Shown: positions 8,593 through 18,047 of the stretch, piece after piece
How positions within the stretch are numbered: the stretch's first letter is position 1
How the letters are laid out: each line of letters opens with the position of its first letter
NCBI RefSeq assembly: GCF_022024115.1
Contig: NZ_CP091792.1
Location: 868,001-932,000 of the forward strand
Length of the DNA stretch: 64,000 nt
Source: Prevotella communis
Lineage (GTDB): Bacteria > Bacteroidota > Bacteroidia > Bacteroidales > Bacteroidaceae
Direction of reading: 5' to 3'
Notes under the pieces: generated by a model
The model's input: the letters and a program-made list of their open reading frames with translations, nothing else
What the model was told of the DNA's origin: nothing
Databases searched by the model: none
Program-made: the position numbers and the translations under genes

Positions 8593-8624
8593 TTTGGATG
8601 GGTAAGAAAAAGTTCATACCTTTG
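8593..8624 (+). promoter_or_regulatory. Promoter of mnmA, predicting a leaderless mRNA
   Basis: TTTG (8593-8596), exactly 20 bp, then TACCTTTG (8617-8624). The mnmA start codon is only 5 bp after the -7 box, about where transcription should begin. Confidence 0.8.
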
Positions 8625-8629
8625 CACCC

Positions 8630-9706
8630 ATGAATAGAAATGAATTGGAAGGTAGGCGCATTGCTGTGCTACTGTCAGGAGGCGTTGACAGTAGTGTGGT
8701 GGTGTATGAGTTTGCGCAGCTAGGACTGCATCCAGACTGCTTCTATATCAAGATTGGCTCTGACGAGAAGGACGAATGGGACTGCTCGATGGAGGAGGAT
8801 ATGGAGATGGCAACGGCTGTGGCCCATAAGTACGGTTGTAAGCTGGAGGTGGTGGACTGTCATCACGAATACTGGGACCAGGTGACGAAATATACGATGG
8901 ATAAGGTGAAGGCTGGTCTGACACCTAATCCTGACGTGATGTGTAACAGGCTCATCAAATTTGGTGCCTTCCACGAGAAACGTGGTCATGATTATGACTT
9001 GATTGCCACGGGACATTACGCGCAGACGGAGATGATTGACGGACAGAAATGGCTGGTAACGAGTCCTGACCCTGTAAAGGATCAGACTGATTTCCTGGCT
9101 CAGATTTTTGACTGGCAGTTGCAGAAGGCTATCTTTCCGATAGGACATTACGTGAAGGATGAGGTGCGCCAGATTGCTGAGCGCGAACATCTGGTGAATG
9201 CCAAGCGTAAAGACTCACAGGGCATTTGTTTCCTGGGAAAGATTAACTACACGGACTATATCAAAATGTACGTGGGTGAACAGAAAGGTGATGTGCTGGA
9301 ACTGGAAACGGGGAAACGCATTGGCCAGCATAATGGACATTGGTTTTATACCATTGGTCAGCGTAAAGGCTTAGGTTTTGGCGGTGGTCCCTGGTTCATC
9401 GTTAAGAAGGATATTGAAAAGAATATCCTCTATGTGTCTCATGGCTATGATCCCGACACGGCCTACAAACAGGATTTCCCTATTCATGGATTCCATAGCA
9501 TCAACGGAGAGATGCCGGAACGTGAGATTACATTTAAGATTCGTCATACACCTGAATATCATCCCGCCACGCTGGAGGCTTTGGGTGATGGTCGTTATAT
9601 GGTGCATTCTCAGGACCGTATCCACGGTGTGGCACCAGGTCAGTTCTGTGTCATTTATGATAATCGCCACCACCGTTGTTACGGCAGTGGCGAGATTACC
9701 ATCTAA
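8630..9706 (+). CDS. mnmA: tRNA-specific 2-thiouridylase MnmA
   Basis: A 358-residue protein, normal length. It adds sulfur to uridine 34 of tRNAs for Lys, Glu and Gln, using ATP and a persulfide relay. The PP-loop SGGVDSS is at residues 16-22. The two catalytic cysteines are Cys105 (NPDVMCN) and Cys200 (DSQGICFLG). YTIGQRKGLGFGG marks the central domain and a beta-barrel domain follows. The ATG at 8630 is the only Met before the PP-loop, so the start is fixed and lies 5 bp from the -7 box. The gene converges on the deacetylase gene with a 4-bp overlap. Confidence 0.95.
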   Translation: MNRNELEGRRIAVLLSGGVDSSVVVYEFAQLGLHPDCFYIKIGSDEKDEWDCSMEEDMEMATAVAHKYGCKLEVVDCHHEYWDQVTKYTMDKVKAGLTPNPDVMCNRLIKFGAFHEKRGHDYDLIATGHYAQTEMIDGQKWLVTSPDPVKDQTDFLAQIFDWQLQKAIFPIGHYVKDEVRQIAEREHLVNAKRKDSQGICFLGKINYTDYIKMYVGEQKGDVLELETGKRIGQHNGHWFYTIGQRKGLGFGGGPWFIVKKDIEKNILYVSHGYDPDTAYKQDFPIHGFHSINGEMPEREITFKIRHTPEYHPATLEALGDGRYMVHSQDRIHGVAPGQFCVIYDNRHHRCYGSGEITI

Positions 9707-10317
9707 TAATCAAAGATTTTAAACTCATATCCCTGTTCTTTGAGCCAATGAATGCTCTCGGGCAGGGCTGTTTTCAGTTTCTCAATAGACTTCAGTGAGT
9801 CGTGGAAGGTGATGATGGAGCCGTTGCGTGCGTAGCGTTTCACATTATTCACCACATCCTCGGCAGTAAGCCATTTTGAATAATCACGTGTGACGAGGTC
9901 CCACATCACAATCTTGAACTTTCTGGATAGCCAGGCATAATGCGGCAGTCGCATCCATCCGTGAGGTGGGCGCATCAACCGACTGTGGATATATGCATTG
10001 GCCTTCTCAACGTTATAGCTATACTCCTTGATGGTATGGCGTATGCTACCGATATGATTGTGTGTGTGGTTGCCCACTTGATGCCCTTCATCCAGAATCC
10101 TTTGGAAGAGCTCGGGATATTTACGCACATTATCACCGACACAGAAGAAGGTCGCTTTGATACCTTCGTCACGAAGGGTGTCGAGAATAAACGGCGTAGC
10201 CTCGGGGATGGGACCGTCGTCGAACGTCAGATAGACTGCGTGTTCGTGACGGTCCATTCTCCACAGGGCATTAGGATAAAGCCATCTGAGGTATATCGCT
10301 GGTTGTTCTATGAACAT
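9703..10317 (-). CDS. Polysaccharide deacetylase (NodB domain)
   Basis: A 204-residue protein, essentially one NodB domain (carbohydrate esterase 4). Motif 1 TFDDGP is at 31-36, motif 2 is the metal pair His84/His88 in NHTHNH, motif 3 is RPPHG (116-120), motif 4 is MWDLVTRDY (about 138-146) and motif 5 is ITFHDS with His172. Such enzymes remove N-acetyl groups from GlcNAc- or MurNAc-containing polymers. There is no clear signal peptide, only a slightly hydrophobic start. It lies 21 bp downstream of the DUF2723 gene on the same strand and is probably cotranscribed, which points to a role in the cell envelope. Confidence 0.9.
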   Translation of the reverse strand: MFIEQPAIYLRWLYPNALWRMDRHEHAVYLTFDDGPIPEATPFILDTLRDEGIKATFFCVGDNVRKYPELFQRILDEGHQVGNHTHNHIGSIRHTIKEYSYNVEKANAYIHSRLMRPPHGWMRLPHYAWLSRKFKIVMWDLVTRDYSKWLTAEDVVNNVKRYARNGSIITFHDSLKSIEKLKTALPESIHWLKEQGYEFKIFDY

Positions 10318-10338
10318 GTGATGATGTCTGCGATGATA

Positions 10339-13300
10339 TTACTGCTGTCCACCGCCTTTGCTGATGAACTTCTGCCACTGCTGTTCAAAGCGTGGTGCAT
10401 ACTCGTTAAACTTCTTCTCATCAATATGCTCAACCAACTCTGTGATGCGCTTCATCATATAGAGGGGCAGCTGAATGCTAGGCTCTGCCACCTTGAACTT
10501 CTTGCGGTCAAGAGAGTTGTAGTAGACCATATACTGGTCGTACTTAGACCACAACTGCTGGAGGATATCCAAGGCCTTTGTCTTGTCGCCAATGGCGGCA
10601 TAGGCCTGTGCCATCTCCAGTGAAGAACTCTGGAAGTCGTGAGGCACATTGCATGAGGGGAACTCCTCCTCGCATCTGTCGAGCACTTCCTTGGCCTTAG
10701 CATCCTTGCCTTCCATGATGAGGTGTGAAGCAAGTTTCACCATCAGACGACGATGGGTATAGCACATACGCATCACGGTCTCATCGAGGTAGATGCCAGG
10801 TGTCTTTGCACCACCGAACTTGAATCGGTGCATCACGTTGTTGTAAGTCTTCTCGGTATCGAAATTGGTCATGCCTGGGATAGGCTGATCGTTGATGTTG
10901 GTGGTGAACGGTGTGATACGGTTGGTGAGACCTTCCTGTACAAAGTTATCACCAAGGTTCATGTAGTTCTCCTGACCAACGGTATAGGCTACGTAGATAG
11001 GACGACGCCAGTTGGCATTGGCTACCATCTCGAGCATCATCAGCTTACTCTTGTCCAGTCCGCCAAGACCTGCGAGTGAAATCGTCATACGGTCGGGTAT
11101 GGCAGCATCAATATCTACTGAGTCATTACCTTGCTCTATACCCTGAATCAGCATGCCGCTCTCCTTCACTGCCTGTTTGTCGATAGTGATGAAGACGGTG
11201 TCGGTAGGAATGACGCAGAGTGACTCGTCCAGACTATAATACTGGTCGTTCATCACCTCGGGCATCTTTGTGAAGGCAAACTCGATAGCATTTCTCTGAC
11301 GCTCTTTCAATTCGCTTGTGCGGTGGTCGCGTACCCAGAACTCCAGAACATTCTTCAACTCGAATGGGTTATCGCCAAACAGCTCGGTGGTCTCCTTGGG
11401 ATAGTCACGCATCAGCAGTTCAATAGCCTTGCGAATCTTGTTGTCCACGCGTACATATTCGTTTGTGCCAGAACAGTACTCCAGTCGGCTCCATGAGATA
11501 GGCAGAGCAGGAGAGTCGTAGGCAGGACGAATCATCTGGTCTATGTACCAGTCGGTCTGCAGGTACGACAGGTTACATACACGGGCATCGGTACGCACAC
11601 CTTCAGTATCTTGGTTGTACCAGAGGGGGAAGGTATCATTATCGCCATTGGTGAAGATGATGGGGTTACCTTCTTCCTGCAGAGACATGAGGTAGTTCTG
11701 ACCGAAGTCACGACAGGTGTAGCGTCCGCTACGATCGTGGTCATCCCATGTCTGAGAAGCCATCTGAACAGGTACCAACAGAGCTGCAGCACCAATCACG
11801 ATAGCAGGGATGAGCTGGTTCTTCTTGAAGATATCCCATGCCATCTGAATCAGGGCAGCAACACCCATACCACACCAGATAGCGTAGGCATAGAATGAAC
11901 CGGCATATGCATAGTCACGCTCACGGGGCTGCTCTGGTGTCTGGTTCAGATAGAGCACGATAGCCAGACCTGTCATGAAGAACAGGAAGAATACCACCCA
12001 GAACTGCTGAACGCCTCTCTTGCCGCGCATAAAGAGCTGCCAGAAGATACCGAGAATACCCAGAAGCAGAGGCAGGCAGTAGAATACGTTATGTCCCTTG
12101 TTGTTCTTCAGGTCATCGGGCAGCAGAGACTGGTCGCCCAGACGAGCATTGTCGAGGAACGAGAAACCGGTAATCCAGTTGCCGTGTTCCAGTTCACCAT
12201 GACCTTGAATATCGTTTTGGCGACCGGCGAAGTTCCAAAGGAAATAACGCCAGTACATCCAGTTACACTGATAGGCGAAGAAGAATTCCAGATTCTCCAT
12301 CTGTGTAGGTATCGTTACAAAAGAACCCTGACGATAGTTCGATGGCTCCTTCTTTCCCTTGATGCCTCCAACCCAGCTGTTGTATGCAGCGATATGGCGC
12401 TGGCTATTGGAGTACATACGTGGGAATATCATATTCTGTGCATAGACGGGCTTATCCTTTGTGCTAACCACAAAGTAAGTATCGGGCTCGTCGGCAGACT
12501 TCTTCTCCTTACGCTGATAGATAGGTGCACCCGGATCCATCTCAACATGACCGCTTTGGTCAATCTTGTATTCAGAACTGTAGGCCTGACCGAATGCCAG
12601 AGGGCGATAGCCATACTGGTCGCGGCTCAGGTAATTACCAAGGGTGAAAATATCCTCGGGTGAGTTCTGGTCCATTGGTGGGTTGGCTGCAGAACGGATG
12701 ACGATAACGGCATAGGTGGAATAACCAATCATCAGCATCAGCATGCAGAGCAACGTGGTGTTCTTGATGCGGGGTGAAATGATCTGCTTCTCCATGCCAG
12801 GCAGGAATAATACTGCAGCGATGGCGAGTAATACAACAACGCCAATGAAGAAAGCGCTCCAGCCAAAGCCATAGAAAGGAATACCTAACATGCCAATGGC
12901 AACAAGGAAGGCAACGTTCTGGCGTATCCAACTGCCTTTTGTCTCCTTGGCCATCTGTGTCTCATAGATAGCCCAGATAACGAGGGCAACCAACAGGAAG
13001 AGGTAGATATACTCACCAGTGTTGAACGACATGCCAAGTGTGTTGACAAAGAACAATTCGAACCATCCGCCAACGGTGATAATGCCTGGTACTACACCAT
13101 AGAGTACGGCTGCAAGCAGTACAAATGAGATGAGCAGGGCTACAATACTACCTTTGGCATTGGCATTGGGAAAACGCTTGAAATAATAGACCAATACAAT
13201 GGCAGGCAGACACAGCAGGTTCAGCAGGTGCACGCCAATGCTAAGGCCGGTCATATACATAATCAATACCAGCCAGCGGTCACTATGAGGCTCGTCGGCA

Positions 13301-13800
13301 TGGTCTTCCCATTTCAATATCAGCCAGAATACAACTGCTGTGAACGCAGAAGAGTAGGCATATACCTCGCCTTCAACGGCTGAGAACCAGAATGTGTCGC
13401 TAAATGTGTAAATCAGTGCACCTACCAGTCCGCTGGCTTCGATAGCTACGAGTTTTGCCGTACTCAGTTCCTCCCAACTGTTGATAAATAGTCGTCGCAC
13501 CAGATGGGTGATGCTCCAGAAAAGGAAGAGAATACATGTTGCTGACAGAAGAGCACTCATGGTGTTGACCATACGTGCCACCTGAGTAGGATCACTGGTG
13601 AACTGTGAGAACAGATTTGCTGTCAGCATAAAGAAAGGCGCACCGGGTGGGTGTCCAACTTCCAAACGATAACCTGTAGTAATAAACTCTGGACAGTCCC
13701 AGAAAGAGGCTGTCGGCTCGATGGTTGAACAATATACGAAGGCGGCTATAAAGAATGTCAGCCATCCGAGGATATTGTCCACGAGGCGGAATTGTTTCAT
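10339..13800 (-). CDS. DUF2723 family membrane protein (GT117-like, PMT-like glycosyltransferase)
   Basis: A 1153-residue protein with about a dozen membrane segments in the N-terminal 700 residues and a large soluble C-terminal half containing helical, TPR-like repeats. The first loop has FWDCPEF (Asp35, Glu38) and VGHPPGAPFF, the acidic and His-Pro signatures of the DUF2723 family, which resembles protein O-mannosyltransferases and is widespread in Bacteroidetes. The likely role is transfer of a lipid-linked sugar to an acceptor on the outer face of the inner membrane; the acceptor is unknown. It has its own -7 box, and the deacetylase gene follows. Confidence 0.85.
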   Translation of the reverse strand: MKQFRLVDNILGWLTFFIAAFVYCSTIEPTASFWDCPEFITTGYRLEVGHPPGAPFFMLTANLFSQFTSDPTQVARMVNTMSALLSATCILFLFWSITHLVRRLFINSWEELSTAKLVAIEASGLVGALIYTFSDTFWFSAVEGEVYAYSSAFTAVVFWLILKWEDHADEPHSDRWLVLIMYMTGLSIGVHLLNLLCLPAIVLVYYFKRFPNANAKGSIVALLISFVLLAAVLYGVVPGIITVGGWFELFFVNTLGMSFNTGEYIYLFLLVALVIWAIYETQMAKETKGSWIRQNVAFLVAIGMLGIPFYGFGWSAFFIGVVVLLAIAAVLFLPGMEKQIISPRIKNTTLLCMLMLMIGYSTYAVIVIRSAANPPMDQNSPEDIFTLGNYLSRDQYGYRPLAFGQAYSSEYKIDQSGHVEMDPGAPIYQRKEKKSADEPDTYFVVSTKDKPVYAQNMIFPRMYSNSQRHIAAYNSWVGGIKGKKEPSNYRQGSFVTIPTQMENLEFFFAYQCNWMYWRYFLWNFAGRQNDIQGHGELEHGNWITGFSFLDNARLGDQSLLPDDLKNNKGHNVFYCLPLLLGILGIFWQLFMRGKRGVQQFWVVFFLFFMTGLAIVLYLNQTPEQPRERDYAYAGSFYAYAIWCGMGVAALIQMAWDIFKKNQLIPAIVIGAAALLVPVQMASQTWDDHDRSGRYTCRDFGQNYLMSLQEEGNPIIFTNGDNDTFPLWYNQDTEGVRTDARVCNLSYLQTDWYIDQMIRPAYDSPALPISWSRLEYCSGTNEYVRVDNKIRKAIELLMRDYPKETTELFGDNPFELKNVLEFWVRDHRTSELKERQRNAIEFAFTKMPEVMNDQYYSLDESLCVIPTDTVFITIDKQAVKESGMLIQGIEQGNDSVDIDAAIPDRMTISLAGLGGLDKSKLMMLEMVANANWRRPIYVAYTVGQENYMNLGDNFVQEGLTNRITPFTTNINDQPIPGMTNFDTEKTYNNVMHRFKFGGAKTPGIYLDETVMRMCYTHRRLMVKLASHLIMEGKDAKAKEVLDRCEEEFPSCNVPHDFQSSSLEMAQAYAAIGDKTKALDILQQLWSKYDQYMVYYNSLDRKKFKVAEPSIQLPLYMMKRITELVEHIDEKKFNEYAPRFEQQWQKFISKGGGQQ

Positions 13801-13843
13801 TTTAAAAGGTTTTATTTTTAACGTTAAAATTGTTTCTGACGTG

Positions 13844-13851
13844 CAAAGGTA
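13844..13851 (-). promoter_or_regulatory. -7 element of the DUF2723 gene
   Basis: TACCTTTG on the minus strand, 43 bp before the start codon. The -33 region falls in a 7-bp-period AT-rich repeat with no good TTTG. Confidence 0.5.
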
Positions 13852-13860
13852 GTAATTATA

Positions 13861-13891
13861 ATTGAAAATTGATAATTGAAAATTGATAATT
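13861..13891. repeat. 7-bp-period tandem repeat
   Basis: Units attgaaa, attgata, attgaaa, attgata, att. It lies at and just upstream of the -33 region of the DUF2723 promoter. Confidence 0.8.
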
Positions 13892-13910
13892 TTCTACTGC
13901 TCTACATTAA

Positions 13911-14366
13911 TTAACAGAATAACCATTTTACGCCGTAGATAAGTAACCAGTAACGCAGGAATTTTCCGATGGCTATACTGACAAAGGAAATTAACATGTT
14001 GGCGCGCATGAATCCCAAAGTCACGGTGATGGCACTACCGATGATGGGGAGGAATGCAAAGAACCCCATCCATGCACCTCGTCCTGCCATGAACCGTTCT
14101 GCCTTGTCCATGCTTTCTTTCTTGATTTTCAGGTATTTCTCAATCCATTCCAGTTTACCCATCCGGCCCACAAAATAATTGAATATAGAACCCAGTATGT
14201 TGCCGATGGTACCATAGATGACGAGTTGCCAGCCGTCAAGTCCTGAGCCCAGTAATGCCACCATCATAGTCTCACTGGAGAATGGGAATACGCTTCCGGC
14301 CAGAAAAGCGCCTAAGAGCATGCCCCAATAGCCGTAGCCTGTCAGAAATTCTAGAAATGCATCCAT
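13911..14366 (-). CDS. YqaA/DedA-like membrane protein (SNARE-associated/VTT domain)
   Basis: A 151-residue protein with four to five membrane segments. The pattern FLAGSVFPFSSETMMVALL followed by GNILGSIFNYFVGR and a late FLPIIGSAITVTLG matches short YqaA-type members of the DedA superfamily, whose relatives act in lipid transport or membrane homeostasis. The start overlaps the preceding gene by 16 bp, so it is the last gene of the purD operon. Confidence 0.85.
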   Translation of the reverse strand: MDAFLEFLTGYGYWGMLLGAFLAGSVFPFSSETMMVALLGSGLDGWQLVIYGTIGNILGSIFNYFVGRMGKLEWIEKYLKIKKESMDKAERFMAGRGAWMGFFAFLPIIGSAITVTLGFMRANMLISFVSIAIGKFLRYWLLIYGVKWLFC

Positions 14367-15286
14367 AGGTTTATAAAGGTGATAATGATGCAGGTCGATA
14401 GAATCACAAAAAAGGCAATGTTAGTGATGCGTGAATGTGTCAGTGTCATGAAATGGGCAACAATAGGACTGGCACAGATGATGACAATGCGGATAAAAGC
14501 GTTGAACTGCTGGGGTTGTAAAGCAATGAAAAGCAATGTCAGCAGGTTGACGGCAATAAAGAATCCGAATAACTGGCGTATATGAATCTTGTCTTCATAG
14601 CTATATTGCCAGAAGTGAATGATACCGGTGATGGATACAACGGCCAGGAATATGTATACGAGCAGTTGTTCTAGCGTCACTGCTAAGTAGTTTGCTGGAA
14701 GTACGAATGAATTCAGGTCTGACAAATGATCTGTCAGTGGCGTGAAATCCCAGATATAGAATAGCCATAGGGACACAAACCAATAAGGGGTGATGATGCC
14801 GAGAATCGACGCCACCAGGGTGCGCCAGCTAAGGGAATTTAACCGGCTAATCATGAGTACCCATAGAAGGGGTACATAGTATAGGTATTCGGCATACAAT
14901 AAACTGCTACAGCCAAGGGCAAGAAAGGCATAGTAGGTCTTCCCGGCTGCTTGCTGGTCCTGATATGTGCTGAAGAGTATCAGGAAACTTGCAATAATTC
15001 CTACAAGTCCTAAATCACCTATGAGTGACTGAAAACCACTGATATACATGCATGACAGAACGATGAATGTTGCACCCACCATTCTGCTGCGCACACGTAG
15101 CAGGGCATTGCTGTTGTTGAGCTCCACCATCATGTAGGAAGCTGCAACATAACATGCCATTTGAGGCCATGCAAAGAAGGAGGGCGAACCGCCAAACATG
15201 GCGATTGCCCAAATCCCGATAGCATAGACAGCTGCTACTGGCAGCGTCATGCCACTTTCTGCTATTCTGTTTTGAAGTCTCTTCAA
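14351..15286 (-). CDS. Polytopic membrane protein, unknown function
   Basis: A 311-residue protein with about nine hydrophobic segments and short loops. It looks like the Bacteroidetes-specific membrane proteins found next to purD and yqaA-like genes, but I cannot name a function. It starts 6 bp after the purD stop and overlaps the YqaA-like gene by 16 bp, so the three genes form one operon. Confidence 0.7.
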   Translation of the reverse strand: MKRLQNRIAESGMTLPVAAVYAIGIWAIAMFGGSPSFFAWPQMACYVAASYMMVELNNSNALLRVRSRMVGATFIVLSCMYISGFQSLIGDLGLVGIIASFLILFSTYQDQQAAGKTYYAFLALGCSSLLYAEYLYYVPLLWVLMISRLNSLSWRTLVASILGIITPYWFVSLWLFYIWDFTPLTDHLSDLNSFVLPANYLAVTLEQLLVYIFLAVVSITGIIHFWQYSYEDKIHIRQLFGFFIAVNLLTLLFIALQPQQFNAFIRIVIICASPIVAHFMTLTHSRITNIAFFVILSTCIIITFINLWMHF

Positions 15287-15292
15287 ATCTGT

Positions 15293-16561
15293 TTAAAGAT
15301 CTTTTCCGATGTCGCGACGGAAATACTGGTCTGTGAACTGAATTTTCTGAGCCTCTGTGAATGACTTCTTCAGAGCTTCTTCCTTGTCTTTTCCGTAAGA
15401 AGAAACAGCGATAACGCGACCGCCATTGGTCACCACCTGACCGTTTACGGTTGCTGTTCCTGCATGGAATACAATGCTGCCTTCTACATTTTCGATGCCA
15501 GTGATGGGATAGCCCTTCTTGTAGGCTTCTGGATAACCTCCGCTAACCAGCATCACACATACGGCTGCACGTTCATCGAACTCAATCTGGCGCTTGTCAA
15601 GATTTCCTTCAGCTACGCCTTCGAAAAGATCCACAATGTCACTCTTCAGACGGAGCATCACACTCTCTGTCTCAGGATCACCCATACGACAGTTGTACTC
15701 GATAACCATAGGTTCACCCTTTACGTTGATGAGTCCAAAGAAGATGAAACCTTTGTAAACGATACCTTCCTGTTTCAGACCTTCTACAGTAGGACGGATG
15801 ATACGGTCCTCCACTTTCTGCATCCACTCCTTAGTGGCAAAGGGAACGGGAGAAACACTGCCCATACCGCCTGTGTTCAGACCGGTATCGCCTTCACCGA
15901 TACGCTTGTAGTCTTTTGCCTCGGGCAGAATCTTATAGTGCTCTCCGTCGGTGAGAACGAAAACTGAACACTCAATTCCGCTGAGGAATTCCTCAATGAC
16001 AACTCTTGAAGAGGCATTGCCGAACATGCCGCCCAGCATATCCTTGAGTTCTTTCTTCGCTTCTTCGAGGGTAGGCAGGATAAGAACTCCCTTACCGGCA
16101 CACAAACCATCGGCTTTTAATACATAGGGAGCCTCAAGTGTCTCCAGAAAGGCTAATCCCTCTTGCAGGTGTTCACCGTCGAAAGTCTCGTAGCGGGCTG
16201 TGGGGATGTTGTGGCGCTGCATAAATCCTTTGGCGAAGTCTTTCGAGCCCTCAAGTACGGCGCCTGTCTTTGAGGGACCAATAACGGGGATGTTCTTGGT
16301 ACGATCATCTTGACCAAGATTGTCATAGATGCCCTTTACCAATGGATCCTCAGGGCCGACAACTACCATGTCGACACCTTTTTCCACTATGAATTGCTTG
16401 ATGGCTTCAAAGTCGTCAGCTTTCATGTTGACGTTTTCTCCGCAGTTTGAGGTACCTGCATTACCAGGGGCAATAAACAGTTTCTCTACTCGCTCGCTCT
16501 GAGCAATTTTCCAAGCTAAGGCGTGCTCGCGGCCGCCACTTCCCAAAAGTAAAATCTTCAT
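15293..16561 (-). CDS. purD: Phosphoribosylamine-glycine ligase
   Basis: A 422-residue protein, usual length. It joins glycine to 5-phosphoribosylamine with ATP to form GAR, the second step of purine synthesis. The N-terminal Rossmann domain starts [24 protein letters not shown] follows, and the ATP-grasp domain has [15 protein letters not shown] and the metal site near [12 protein letters not shown]. The C-terminal domain has [14 protein letters not shown]. It is first in an operon with two membrane protein genes and has a well-formed promoter. No purine riboswitch was seen upstream. Confidence 0.97.
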   Translation of the reverse strand: MKILLLGSGGREHALAWKIAQSERVEKLFIAPGNAGTSNCGENVNMKADDFEAIKQFIVEKGVDMVVVGPEDPLVKGIYDNLGQDDRTKNIPVIGPSKTGAVLEGSKDFAKGFMQRHNIPTARYETFDGEHLQEGLAFLETLEAPYVLKADGLCAGKGVLILPTLEEAKKELKDMLGGMFGNASSRVVIEEFLSGIECSVFVLTDGEHYKILPEAKDYKRIGEGDTGLNTGGMGSVSPVPFATKEWMQKVEDRIIRPTVEGLKQEGIVYKGFIFFGLINVKGEPMVIEYNCRMGDPETESVMLRLKSDIVDLFEGVAEGNLDKRQIEFDERAAVCVMLVSGGYPEAYKKGYPITGIENVEGSIVFHAGTATVNGQVVTNGGRVIAVSSYGKDKEEALKKSFTEAQKIQFTDQYFRRDIGKDL

Positions 16562-16590
16562 AATAAGTCGGTTGATTTCGAAATCGTCTG

Positions 16591-16621
16591 CAAAGGTAGT
16601 GCAATTTGTGCGAAAAACAAA
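16591..16621 (-). promoter_or_regulatory. Promoter of the purD operon
   Basis: On the minus strand TTTG (16618-16621), 19 bp, TACCTTTG (16591-16598), about 30 bp before the start codon. Confidence 0.75.
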
Positions 16622-16684
16622 AGAAAAATAGGGGTAAAATTAATGTTTTTGTTAGTTTTTGACTAGTTTTTCGGAAATAATTAC

Positions 16685-16692
16685 TAATTTTG
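16685..16692 (+). promoter_or_regulatory. -7 element of the FadL-like gene
   Basis: TAATTTTG 29 bp before the start codon. The nearest TTTG is 23 bp upstream, slightly too far. Confidence 0.5.
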
Positions 16693-16721
16693 CAGTCTCA
16701 AACTAAACCATTATTTATTTT

Positions 16722-18047
16722 ATGAAGAAATTTTTGTTAATGTTGACAATGGCTTCTGCTACTTTGGCAGCTGAGGCTGGTGGTCTTATGACCAACACTA
16801 ACTATCACATTGCATTCGATCGAATGTTTGCTCGAGGTGCTACAACGGAGATTGATGCCGCTTACAGTAACCCTGCAGGTTTGGCATGGGGACATGAAGG
16901 TCTTCAACTTTCACTGAATTTCCAGAAACCTTGGCAGAATCGTGATATCGAGACCGATATTCCTAATTTCCTGATGGTTGGCAATAACTTCCACCAGAAA
17001 TATAATGGTAAGGCATCGGCTCCCATTGTACCCGCGCTTTTTGCTTCTTACAAGCAGGAGCGTTGGGCTGTTTCAGCGATGATTGGCATCGTGGGTAGCG
17101 GTGGCTTTGTGAAATACGATGAGGGTGTTCCTATGTTTACAGTGCCTATCACGACTATGTTGGCTCAGAAGGGTGTGATGCCTGGTACGTATGCGATGGA
17201 TGCCCAGATGGAGGGTAAGCAGTATATTTATGGTGGTCAGTTGAACTTCACATACAAGCTGACTGATTTCCTGAGTGCTGCCGTAGGTATGCGTGCCAAT
17301 TATTATGATGGTTATAACCGTGGACATGTGCTGGCAAATATGGGCGGCACCGAACTTGTTAGTCTGCAGTTGGACTGCTTGCAGAAAGGTTGGGGCTTTG
17401 CGCCTATTGTGAGTGTTGATTTCCATCAGGGACCACTTACTGTGGCAGCCCGTTATGAGTTCCGTACGAAGATCAACACGGAAAATGATACTAAGGAACT
17501 GTCGGCTACGGTGACTGGTATGACGCCTGCTCAGGTGGCTGCTGTCTTTGGTGAAAAAACGGCTCCATATATGGATGGTGTGAAGACGCGTTATGACATG
17601 CCTTCACTACTCACTGTCGCTGCCCAGTATGAGATTACGCCAAAGTTACGTGCTGCTGCAGAGTATCATTTCTTTGATGATAAAAATGCCAAGATGGCCA
17701 ATAATCGACAGGATGAGTTGGAGCATGGTACTCACGAGGTATTGCTGGGCGCAGAGTATGATGTCAACGATAAACTGACATTGAGTCTCGGTGGTCAGCG
17801 TACGGACTATGGATTAAGCGATAACTATCAGACGCATACTTCCTTCGCATGTGATAGCTATTCATTAGGTTGTGGCGCTGCTGTTAATCTGAATGAGCGT
17901 ATGCGATTGAATGTCAGCTATTTCTGTACGCTTTATAGTGACTACAAAAAAGAGCAGACCGCTTATCAGGGCCTGCCCTTTACTGGTTCAGATACCTTCA
18001 GCCGTACCAATCATGTGATAGGCTTGGGTATTGACTATAAGTTCTGA
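16722..18047 (+). CDS. Outer-membrane beta-barrel protein, FadL/OmpP1/TodX-like
   Basis: A 441-residue protein with signal peptide MKKFLLMLTMASATLAAEA. The mature N-terminus contains AYSNPAGLAW, matching the NPAG motif in the N-terminal hatch region of FadL-type transporters. Alternating amphipathic strands follow, and the protein ends GLGIDYKF with the terminal aromatic residue typical of outer-membrane barrels. FadL relatives move hydrophobic compounds such as fatty acids across the outer membrane; the substrate here is unknown. The stop abuts the convergent histidine kinase gene with no gap, so no terminator fits between them. Confidence 0.85.
   Translation: MKKFLLMLTMASATLAAEAGGLMTNTNYHIAFDRMFARGATTEIDAAYSNPAGLAWGHEGLQLSLNFQKPWQNRDIETDIPNFLMVGNNFHQKYNGKASAPIVPALFASYKQERWAVSAMIGIVGSGGFVKYDEGVPMFTVPITTMLAQKGVMPGTYAMDAQMEGKQYIYGGQLNFTYKLTDFLSAAVGMRANYYDGYNRGHVLANMGGTELVSLQLDCLQKGWGFAPIVSVDFHQGPLTVAARYEFRTKINTENDTKELSATVTGMTPAQVAAVFGEKTAPYMDGVKTRYDMPSLLTVAAQYEITPKLRAAAEYHFFDDKNAKMANNRQDELEHGTHEVLLGAEYDVNDKLTLSLGGQRTDYGLSDNYQTHTSFACDSYSLGCGAAVNLNERMRLNVSYFCTLYSDYKKEQTAYQGLPFTGSDTFSRTNHVIGLGIDYKF

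Noticed and set aside
9940-10623. Plus-strand 227-codon frame
   Set aside because: Antisense to the deacetylase and DUF2723 genes, no domain, no promoter.
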